NCBI GenBank assembly: GCA_028821125.1
Contig: JAPPHD010000077.1
Location: 1 to 59,268 of the forward strand
Length of the DNA: 59,268 nt
Direction: 5' to 3'
Source of the DNA: Gammaproteobacteria bacterium
GTDB taxonomy: Bacteria; Pseudomonadota; Gammaproteobacteria; Pseudomonadales; Azotimanducaceae
A model generated the notes under the pieces. It ran no database searches, had not been told where the DNA came from, and saw nothing but the letters and a program-made list of their open reading frames with translations. The number at the start of each line of letters is the position of its first letter. The stretch's first letter is position 1. The translations under genes were made by a program, and so were the position numbers. Positions 8,548-15,024 of the stretch are shown here, one piece after another.

Positions 8548-10509
8548 ATGCGCATGAAGTTTGCGTGCCGTCGGCCGGGTAACGCGAGGAGGAATCCCGG
8601 GACGGCAGGGAGCCTGGCCTGCCTGCTGCTCGGTTCAGTGGCGGGCACGGCCACCCTGGCCGAAACCATTCCCATCAATGCCTGGATTCACGATCCCGTG
8701 ATATCCAGCGTGAACGTTACCCCGGACGGCAGCCAGCTTGCCGCCCTGACGCTGCCGGAAGTCAACGCGCCTCCGGTAGTCACCGTCTGGCAGATCCGCG
8801 ACCTGGCGCAGCCGCCGCGGCGTTTCAAGCCGGTGGATGTCAAGGCCCTGTCGGTGAGCTGGCTGAACGACGAGTACCTGCTGGTGGTCGGCAGGCAGAA
8901 GTTCGACATTCGCGCCGGGGCGCGCCCGACCAAATGGTTCCGCAACAAGATCTATATCGTCGATGACGAGGGCAAGCGTTTCCGGGAACTGTTCGAGACC
9001 AGGCGGATCCTCGGCGTCACCGGACTGAGCACGTTGCCGCAGCACAAGGACAGGTTCCTGGTGCGGGTGACTAATATCGAGTTCGCCGACGATGTCTACG
9101 AGGTCAGCCTGAAGAATTTCGTGGCCAGGCGCGTTTACCGTGGCGCCAGCAACGAAAACATAGAAATGGATCACCACGGGGAGATTCGGGCCAAGTCGGA
9201 ACTCGAGGGAAGCGGCAAGGAAACGCACATCCGGGTCAGCTACAGGCACCCGCAGACCGGCGCCTGGGAAGAGCATCATCGCGTTTATGCTGCGGAACGG
9301 GAGGGACTGCAGCCTGTCGCCTTCGACAATGACGGCCGGCGGGTCTATCTGTTGGACAACACCGGCCGTGAAAGAAGTGTGTTGCGTACCTACGACCTCA
9401 TCACGCGTGAGTTGGGAGAACCCGTCTATGGCGGCGGGGATATCGAAGCGCTCGATGTGTTGCAGGCAACCAATCCCGAAGATTTCGGCGAGATCGTCGG
9501 CTACCTGGGTGCCGGCGCCAAAATCGAAAGGCTGTACACGGAACCCAAGCGGCTGTCGATGCAAAGGCGCCTGGAGGAAGCGCTGCCGGCAGGCCTGGAG
9601 CACAACTGGGTTTCCATGTCGGACGACCTGACGGTCATCGTGGTGCGATCCTCGGGCCCCCGGGAGGCGGGCGCCTACTACCTGCTGGTCAACGGCAGGG
9701 ATCTCGTCCCCCTCGGGCGCAGCTTTCCATTGCTCGAACCGGGCAGGATGGCGGACATGGAGTACGTCACGTACAAGGCGCGGGATGGGTTGGAAATACC
9801 GGCTTTCCTGACTGTTCCCGAATCCGGAGAGAAACCGTATCCCGCGGTGGTGCTGCCCCATGGCGGCCCCTGGGCGCGCGACTATCTCGGCTGGGACCGG
9901 TGGGCGCAGTTCCTCGCCAATCGCGGCTACGTGGTACTGCAGCCGCAATACCGCGGTTCGGAAGGCTTCGGCCAGACGCTGTGGCGGGCCGGAGACAACG
10001 AGTGGGGCCGGAAGATGCAGGACGACAAGGACGACGGCGCGTACTGGCTGGCGGAACAGGGCATCGCGGACGCTGACCGGATCGCCATGTTCGGCTATTC
10101 CTACGGCGGGTTCGCGGCCATGGCGGCCAGTGTGCGCAAGAACTCCCCGTTCCAGTGCGCCATCTCCGGTGCGGGGCTCGCGGAGTTGCGCAGCTTCGAC
10201 AAGATCACGTTCACCAACCGGTTTCAGCGCCAGTTCCAGAATCCCACCATCGGCGGCATGTCGCCCCTCGACCACGTCCGGGATTCCGAGATTCCCATAT
10301 TCGTCTTCCACGGCGACCGCGACCAGCGCGTACCCGTCGAACAATCGCGCAAGTTCGTCAGGGCGATGGAAAGAGCCGGCAAGGACGTGGAGTACCTTGA
10401 GATCGTCGATCTTTGGCACAGCCTCCCCTGGTGGCCTCAACATCATCTGGCGATGTTTGAGTCGCTGGAAAACTATCTCGCCAGCGATTGCGGTCCGCAG
10501 GGGCTATAG
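8548..10509 (+). CDS. Secreted S9 family (prolyl oligopeptidase-like) serine peptidase
   Basis: A 653-residue serine hydrolase of the S9 family. An N-terminal signal region ends near GTATLAETI, a WD40-like beta-propeller segment follows, and a C-terminal alpha/beta-hydrolase domain completes it. The catalytic triad is visible: Ser518 in GYSYGG, Asp592 in HGDRDQRV and His624 in DLWHSLPW. The oxyanion strand is PAVVLPHGGPWAR. The ATG at 8548 has GGAGG 7 bp upstream and follows the receptor stop by 14 bp. The likely place of action is the periplasm, on peptides delivered by the receptor. The isopeptidases of lasso peptides belong to the same fold and also neighbour TonB receptors, but nothing here proves that activity. 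Confidence 0.9.
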   Translation: MRMKFACRRPGNARRNPGTAGSLACLLLGSVAGTATLAETIPINAWIHDPVISSVNVTPDGSQLAALTLPEVNAPPVVTVWQIRDLAQPPRRFKPVDVKALSVSWLNDEYLLVVGRQKFDIRAGARPTKWFRNKIYIVDDEGKRFRELFETRRILGVTGLSTLPQHKDRFLVRVTNIEFADDVYEVSLKNFVARRVYRGASNENIEMDHHGEIRAKSELEGSGKETHIRVSYRHPQTGAWEEHHRVYAAEREGLQPVAFDNDGRRVYLLDNTGRERSVLRTYDLITRELGEPVYGGGDIEALDVLQATNPEDFGEIVGYLGAGAKIERLYTEPKRLSMQRRLEEALPAGLEHNWVSMSDDLTVIVVRSSGPREAGAYYLLVNGRDLVPLGRSFPLLEPGRMADMEYVTYKARDGLEIPAFLTVPESGEKPYPAVVLPHGGPWARDYLGWDRWAQFLANRGYVVLQPQYRGSEGFGQTLWRAGDNEWGRKMQDDKDDGAYWLAEQGIADADRIAMFGYSYGGFAAMAASVRKNSPFQCAISGAGLAELRSFDKITFTNRFQRQFQNPTIGGMSPLDHVRDSEIPIFVFHGDRDQRVPVEQSRKFVRAMERAGKDVEYLEIVDLWHSLPWWPQHHLAMFESLENYLASDCGPQGL

Positions 10510-10541
10510 GCCGGTTTGGGAGTCCGGAGCGGTCAGATCAG

Positions 10542-10563
10542 GCGTTCCCAATATTTGGAACGC
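10542..10563. other. Inverted repeat between convergent genes
   Basis: GCGTTCC and GGAACGC form a perfect 7-bp stem around an 8-nt AT-rich loop. It lies 33 bp after the S9 peptidase stop and about 105 bp beyond the stop of the convergent enolase-superfamily gene. It may act as a transcription stop, but neither side carries a T-tract, so a rho-independent terminator is not established. Confidence 0.4.
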
Positions 10564-10668
10564 TATTGCGGCCGAACGCGGTAAAGGCAGTTTGTCCGGG
10601 CGGTCGACCGGAGAGCCCGTCCTGCGGTTCCGGAATTGTCGGGCCGATGCGACGGTCCGCGATCGGCG

Positions 10669-11793
10669 TCAGCGCAGAACGGCGGTCTGCCTGGCCGCAA
10701 TCAGCTCGAAATCGATCTCGGCGCCCAGCCCGGGCCCGTCGAGAACGTGGACCATGCCGTCGCCGTCGACTTCTATGTCGCGCACGAGGCCGTGTTTCTG
10801 AGCCCGTGGCGGCAGTAGCACCTCGAAATATTCGCAGTTCGAAATGGCCATGGTCAGGTGCAGATTGGCCACGTTGTTCAGCGAGTTGCCGCCGTGATGG
10901 ATTTCGTAGTTCATGCGGAAGGCCTCGGCGAGGTGCGCGGTCTTCAGGCACCCGGTCAGCCCGCCCTTGATCGCCACATCCCCGCGCAGGTAGTCCGTCG
11001 CCCGGTTCATGATCCAGGGCGCATAAGAGGTCGGGCCGGCGGTGGGCAGTTCCGTCGCCATGATCGGTATCTGGAGAACCTGCTTGAGCTTGACGTAGCC
11101 GTAGAGGTCATCGTCGGCCAGCGGGTCCTCGTACCAGTAGAAGTCGAGATCCTGGATCGCGCGACCGACGCGCAGCGCCTGGGGGTAGTCGTAGGACCAG
11201 GTGGAGTCGAGCATCAGCCGAAAGTCTTCGCCCACGGCGTCGCGCACCGCCCGGCAGATCTCGATATCCAGTTCCGGAATGGCGGGTGGGTGAATCTTGT
11301 ACGCGGACCAGCCCGATTCCTTGTGCGCCAGGGCTTCCTCGGCGTATGCCTGCGGCGACTCCAGAACGGCGGAGCTGGCGTAGGCGGGCACGCGGTCGCG
11401 GCATGAGCCCATCAGACGGTGGATCGGCAGACCGGTAGAGCGACCGGCAAGGTCCCAGAGGGCCACGTCGACGGCGCCGATTGCGCGAAACATCTGTCCG
11501 CCCGTGTGGCCGCCGGTACGGGTCATCATCGCGTTCCACAGCCGTTCCCTTGCCAGGGGGTCTTCGCCCGTCAGCATCGGCTTCAGGCGTTCCACCACGA
11601 ACGAGGCATCGCGGTCCGCCGGGGCATAGGAGGAGCCGATGAAGGCGAAACCGGCGACATCCTCGTCGGTGTCGATGCGCACCAGGCCCATCTTGGCGGT
11701 ACGGCTGACGGAACTCGCCACCGCGCGGGTGTAACGGGTCGGCGGAATATCCTCCCAGCGCCAGAGTGTGACCGTCACGTCGGTGATGCGCAT
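10669..11793 (-). CDS. Mandelate racemase/muconate lactonizing (enolase superfamily) enzyme
   Basis: Members abstract a proton alpha to a carboxylate; most in this subgroup are sugar-acid dehydratases or racemases. The 374-residue protein has an N-terminal capping domain and a barrel. Probable metal ligands are Asp196 (LMLDSTWS), Glu222 (WYEDPL) and Glu248 (ATELPT). A His stands at 299-300 (EIHHGGNS) in the place of the mandelate-racemase catalytic His. The usual Lys-x-Lys on barrel strand 2 reads Lys166-Ile-His168 (AYKIHPP). No transporter or sugar-acid gene adjoins it, so the substrate is unknown. The ATG at 11793 is preceded by AAGGGG. Confidence 0.87.
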   Translation of the reverse strand: MRITDVTVTLWRWEDIPPTRYTRAVASSVSRTAKMGLVRIDTDEDVAGFAFIGSSYAPADRDASFVVERLKPMLTGEDPLARERLWNAMMTRTGGHTGGQMFRAIGAVDVALWDLAGRSTGLPIHRLMGSCRDRVPAYASSAVLESPQAYAEEALAHKESGWSAYKIHPPAIPELDIEICRAVRDAVGEDFRLMLDSTWSYDYPQALRVGRAIQDLDFYWYEDPLADDDLYGYVKLKQVLQIPIMATELPTAGPTSYAPWIMNRATDYLRGDVAIKGGLTGCLKTAHLAEAFRMNYEIHHGGNSLNNVANLHLTMAISNCEYFEVLLPPRAQKHGLVRDIEVDGDGMVHVLDGPGLGAEIDFELIAARQTAVLR

Positions 11794-11983
11794 GGTGCCG
11801 CCCCTTTACGTCGAGTTCGTTCCCGAGTGTACACGCGGGTCGGGCGCACACGACAAATTGCTGTCGATGCGGCTCAAAGTAGTGGCGGCTTGCATTGCCG
11901 GATCGGCCCGCGCCTCCGTCTGTGCCGGTTGCGACAAGCTGACGTGGGCCCTTGCTGCCCGACTCCCGGAAGACGTCCCTTGC

Positions 11984-12012
11984 TTGACGGTGTCAAAGCC
12001 CGTCGCTTTAAT
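11984..12012 (+). promoter_or_regulatory. Promoter of tRNA-Phe
   Basis: TTGACG, a 17-bp spacer and TTTAAT give a near-consensus sigma70 promoter ending 37 bp before the tRNA. A GC-rich discriminator (ACGCGCCC) follows the -10, as is usual for stringently controlled stable-RNA promoters. Confidence 0.75.
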
Positions 12013-12049
12013 ACGCGCCCTCCCCGCACCCCGTTTGCCGGGTGCCCCC

Positions 12050-12125
<76 letters not shown>

Positions 12126-12154
12126 ACGTAGCCTGTTGCAGGACCGGGCGTTTG

Positions 12155-12502
12155 TCAGGTATTCGAATTGGATTGGGCAGCGGACTGGGCGTTCGGGTCC
12201 GGATGGGCAATGCCGATGGTTGTCTCTATGCGGGCCAGGCGTTCGCGCAACTCTGTCTGGCCCTGTCGAACCTTGCCTATCTCGACCCTGACTTCCGTTC
12301 GCAGCCCCTGGAATTCCGTCCGTAACCCCTGGAATTCCATCCGCAACTGGTTGAACTCCGTTCGCAAGAACTGATTGTCGTCACGTTGCCATGTGGAAAG
12401 CGTGAGCATCAGGCCGCTGAGCGCCACGAGCAATGCAATGCCGGTGCCGATGACGGCCCAGGATTCCTGGCTCATGGTCGATGCCGGTTGCTGCGTTGTC
12501 AT
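12155..12502 (-). CDS. Small membrane-anchored coiled-coil protein, 115 aa, function unknown
   Basis: I do not recognise a family. The N-terminus (start at MTTQQPAS or MSQESWAV ten codons later) leads into one hydrophobic segment (VIGTGIALLVALSGLMLTLS). A perfect heptad region follows (LRTEFNQ, LRMEFQG, LRTEFQG, LRTEVRV) that should form a parallel coiled coil, then a polar tail ending in Gln/Ser/Asn. The heptads are encoded by near-identical 21-bp units. It converges with tRNA-Phe, with its stop 30 bp after the CCA. Similar one-helix coiled-coil proteins are common near tRNA or stress genes without known roles. Confidence 0.6.
   Translation of the reverse strand: MTTQQPASTMSQESWAVIGTGIALLVALSGLMLTLSTWQRDDNQFLRTEFNQLRMEFQGLRTEFQGLRTEVRVEIGKVRQGQTELRERLARIETTIGIAHPDPNAQSAAQSNSNT
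12305..12367 (-). repeat. Three tandem 21-bp units coding for coiled-coil heptads
   Basis: Units at 12305-12325, 12326-12346 and 12347-12367 are direct copies; the first two differ at only a couple of bases, the third more. Each encodes one heptad (Leu-Arg-x-Glu-Phe-x-x) of the membrane coiled-coil protein, so the coil can lengthen or shorten in frame. Confidence 0.85.
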
Positions 12503-12657
12503 GCCCGGATTGTAGCGCGTGGCGAATGCGGCCGGTATCAGCGATCGCTTACACGCTACCGGGGTTCGTCGACGGTTGGTGCGGTGCTCCCGATCTGCGC
12601 CGGCGGTTTGCGGGCCGGTTCGGCAACCGGTCGGCCGGAATCTCGTGGTAGTTCTGG

Positions 12658-12698
12658 AAAAGAGGTCTCCGGATCGCCCTGTCGGGCGTTCCGGAGAC
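12658..12698 (-). terminator. Rho-independent terminator of hsp20
   Basis: On the minus strand a hairpin with a 9-bp outer stem (GTCTCCGGA), one T:T mismatch, a 5-bp GC inner stem and a 4-nt loop is followed by CTCTTTTCC. It lies about 45 bp after the hsp20 stop. Confidence 0.75.
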
Positions 12699-12740
12699 GT
12701 TTGGCGGGACTGTGAAACTCTGCGGTCAGCGCAGCCCGGT

Positions 12741-13184
12741 TCAGCCGCCGACGGCGATCTTGCGCGGCTGGGCTTCCGCTCCCTTGGGGAGCGTGACCTC
12801 CAGAACGCCGTTCTCGTACTTCGCGGAGATGCCGTCCTTGTCGATCGTTGCCGGCAGAGTCAACCGCCGGCAGTAGCTGCCGCTGATGCGCTCGCTGCGC
12901 AATACCTTGCCGTCGTCGTCGGAGCCGGTCACTTCGCGCTTGCCGCGGATGGTCAGCATGTTGCGGTCCATGGTGATCTCCACGTCGTCGCGCTGCACGC
13001 CGGGCAGGTCGGCCCGGAGCACGTAGCCGTTGTCGACCTCGCGGATATCGATGGCAGGGGTCCAGTTGCCCTCGCCGGGCGCAAAGTCTTCATTGACCGC
13101 GCGCAGGCCGTTGCCGAACAGGCGGCCCATGTCGCGCCGCCAGCACGCGAGAGCGTTGTAGGGGTCGTAACGAGTGATTCTCAT
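12741..13184 (-). CDS. Hsp20/alpha-crystallin small heat-shock protein
   Basis: A 147-residue cytoplasmic holdase chaperone that binds unfolding proteins as oligomers. The N-terminus MRITRYDPYNALACWRRDM resembles the IbpA/HspA class. The alpha-crystallin domain runs from about NWTPAIDIREVDNGYVLRAD through LPGVQRDDVEITM and the A-x-x-x-N-G-V-L-like signature AKYENGVLEVTLPKG. The ATG at 13184 has an AGGAG site. A textbook sigma32 promoter lies 60-90 bp upstream and an intrinsic terminator downstream, so the gene is a single heat-shock unit. In-frame codons further upstream are non-coding leader. Confidence 0.95.
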   Translation of the reverse strand: MRITRYDPYNALACWRRDMGRLFGNGLRAVNEDFAPGEGNWTPAIDIREVDNGYVLRADLPGVQRDDVEITMDRNMLTIRGKREVTGSDDDGKVLRSERISGSYCRRLTLPATIDKDGISAKYENGVLEVTLPKGAEAQPRKIAVGG

Positions 13185-13244
13185 GTCGTCATTGCTCCTG
13201 TTTCGGTTGCTGTTTCGCCGGAATGCTCCGGCCGTTGACGGGAA

Positions 13245-13272
13245 AGATGGGGACGGTCGGGGAGATTTCAAG
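13245..13272 (-). promoter_or_regulatory. Sigma32 heat-shock promoter of hsp20
   Basis: On the minus strand CTTGAAA, a 13-bp spacer and CCCCATCT match the RpoH consensus at nearly every base. The predicted transcript start is about 50 nt before the hsp20 ATG. Confidence 0.9.
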
Positions 13273-13378
13273 AGTCCGGCATGATGAGAGGCGCCGGGTA
13301 TGGTGCGAAGCCGTCTTTCCCGGGGTCGGGATGAGTGGGCAACGGATCCGGGATGTGGGACTTGGGGAATCGGGAAGG

Positions 13379-14335
13379 TCAGCGCTTGACGAACTCCAGC
13401 GCGAAACCGAAATGCTCGGCGTTGAATACGAATGCCTCCCGTCGCTTGCATCTCAGTCCCAGGTTTTCCAGGTGCGCCACCGATTCATCGATTTCCCCTT
13501 CGGAGAGAGCGGCGCGCTGCTGTTGCTCCAGGCGGGTTTTTTGAAAAAGGAGCTGCTTCGAAAACTCGAAGATATTCGCCAGGCGGACATCGTGTGGAAT
13601 GTGAGATCGATCGGAGGAAAAGAACCCCAGGCAGACACTTACGAAGTTGCGCAGGAAATAGGGATTCGGCATGGGCTCGGCCTTGTCGGTCAATTCCTGG
13701 CAGGTGCTGTTGATCAGCTCACGCATCGCCCGGGCCTGCCGATCCCCTGTTTCGGCGCCGCCGAGTTGATGAAGCCGCGACACAAGCCGGGCGACCAAGA
13801 CCAGCAGCGCGGACTCCTCGGCCATGCGGAACTGTTCGAGGGTATACCGGACCTCCGCCGTCAATTGGGAATCCTGGCTGTGAACCAGTAGCGACAGCGT
13901 TCCATCGGGAACCAGCCAGAATGCGATTTTCGTACGCACGGCCTTGCGGTCGCAGTACTCGAATCCGTATTGGCTGACTATCCGCTCGAAGCTGGAATCG
14001 GGCAGCGGTGCGGTTTCAGCCGGGGTGTTGTCGCGCAGGACGACGTTCAACGGCTCGAAGTCCGAATGCGAAGGAGGATTGATTGCCGCCTGATCCAACC
14101 CCGTGTAGCTGAACGTCCTGCCGGTTTCCCTGGCGGCTGCGGCGAGGGACAGGGCCAGGGCGCCGTTGCCGCAGCCGATGTCCAGAACCCGGTCCTTTGT
14201 GTTCCAGCTACTGCACGCAGCCGTCCAGAAATTTTGCAGCGCCTGTTCCTGCGCTTCGTCCGCGGCAAAGGCCCTGCTGAGTTCCGCCTGCCAGAAATTG
14301 CTCCAGGAGAGCGCCTCTTCAGACCTTTCAGCCAT
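13379..14335 (-). CDS. Class I SAM-dependent methyltransferase, downstream of the 2OG oxygenase-like gene
   Basis: A 318-residue cytoplasmic methyltransferase with the SAM-binding motif I VLDIGCGNGALALSLA (about 49-64) and the acidic end of strand 2 in YTGLDQAA. A post-II region follows (SSFERIVSQYGFEYCD). The C-terminal 170 residues are helical and not part of the core fold, so they probably define the substrate. The start overlaps the end of the 2OG oxygenase-like gene by 8 nt, so the two are translationally coupled. The target is unknown. The pairing with an oxygenase downstream of a TonB receptor suggests modification of a receptor-linked peptide or protein (inference). Confidence 0.8.
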   Translation of the reverse strand: MAERSEEALSWSNFWQAELSRAFAADEAQEQALQNFWTAACSSWNTKDRVLDIGCGNGALALSLAAAARETGRTFSYTGLDQAAINPPSHSDFEPLNVVLRDNTPAETAPLPDSSFERIVSQYGFEYCDRKAVRTKIAFWLVPDGTLSLLVHSQDSQLTAEVRYTLEQFRMAEESALLVLVARLVSRLHQLGGAETGDRQARAMRELINSTCQELTDKAEPMPNPYFLRNFVSVCLGFFSSDRSHIPHDVRLANIFEFSKQLLFQKTRLEQQQRAALSEGEIDESVAHLENLGLRCKRREAFVFNAEHFGFALEFVKR

Positions 14336-14978
14336 ACTTGAGGTCCGCCCAGAAATTGGCCGCCACGGAAATCCGCAGATTGTCCCCCAGGTAGGGCGTC
14401 ACATGGTGCTTTACGAACGAGGGGAAGATCAGCAGGTCGCCGTTCTGAAGAAAGTATTTCGCGCCATCGAACGAAACGTCCCGATGTTGCCGGCGGTTGA
14501 ATCGGTCGAGGTACATGGAGGCGGTGGACCTGGGGTCTGAGAAAACCAGGCAACCCGATTGCTCTTCCTCGGGACACGGGGCCTGGTGACCGTTGTCGAC
14601 ACACAGGACCAGGCTCCACGATGCGTTGGGATGGTTGTGGGGCTGAAAATAACCGCCCGCGGATGTGATATGGAACCAGCTATGAAACCTGATCTGCTCC
14701 ATCCGCACCGCCTCGGGTTTCGTTTCCTGCACGACAGCCAGAAAAGCCTGCAGGTGTGCCAGCAGAGTGGCCCTCAGGGCGGCGATTGCGTCTTTCTTGG
14801 GGCTATCCAGAAAGTCGAATCGGCTTTCGAATACGCCGGGATGCCGCCCCTGGGGCGGCTGCGGATGCCGGTGGGATTCGTTCTGCCGGCCCAGAATGGC
14901 CTTCTTTACGGAAAGCAGCAGCCTGTCGTCATCCAGATTGGCGTGGTAGATCGGCGTTGCGAACAGTTTTCGGATCAT
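14328..14978 (-). CDS. Putative 2OG-Fe(II) oxygenase family protein (TIGR02466-like)
   Basis: A 216-residue protein resembling the uncharacterised 2OG-Fe(II) dioxygenase-like family that begins with a LFxTPIY motif (here MIRKLFATPIYHANL). Likely metal ligands are in FQPHNHPNASWSL, with a distal His in FPSFVKHHVTPYL and a 2OG-binding Arg in LRISVAANFW. Such enzymes hydroxylate side chains or small molecules in the cytoplasm. The ATG abuts the T-tract of a terminator hairpin, leaving no normal ribosome-binding site. The methyltransferase start overlaps its stop by 8 nt. This family is often found beside TonB receptors in marine and sphingomonad-type genomes, from memory and unverified here. Confidence 0.72.
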   Translation of the reverse strand: MIRKLFATPIYHANLDDDRLLLSVKKAILGRQNESHRHPQPPQGRHPGVFESRFDFLDSPKKDAIAALRATLLAHLQAFLAVVQETKPEAVRMEQIRFHSWFHITSAGGYFQPHNHPNASWSLVLCVDNGHQAPCPEEEQSGCLVFSDPRSTASMYLDRFNRRQHRDVSFDGAKYFLQNGDLLIFPSFVKHHVTPYLGDNLRISVAANFWADLKYG

Positions 14979-15007
14979 AAAAAAACCCGGGCCAGTGGCC
15001 CGGGTTT
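14979..15007 (-). terminator. Terminator hairpin between the TonB receptor and the 2OG oxygenase-like gene
   Basis: On the minus strand AAACCCGGGCC, loop ACT and GGCCCGGGTTT form an 11-bp perfect stem that runs into a seven-T tract. The ATG of the next gene follows the last T directly. It begins 18 bp after the receptor stop. Confidence 0.88.
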
Positions 15008-15024
15008 ATACAACACGTCAACGA

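Noticed and set aside
8635-10446. 603-codon minus-strand frame
   Set aside because: Antisense of the S9 peptidase, which has an intact triad and ribosome site.
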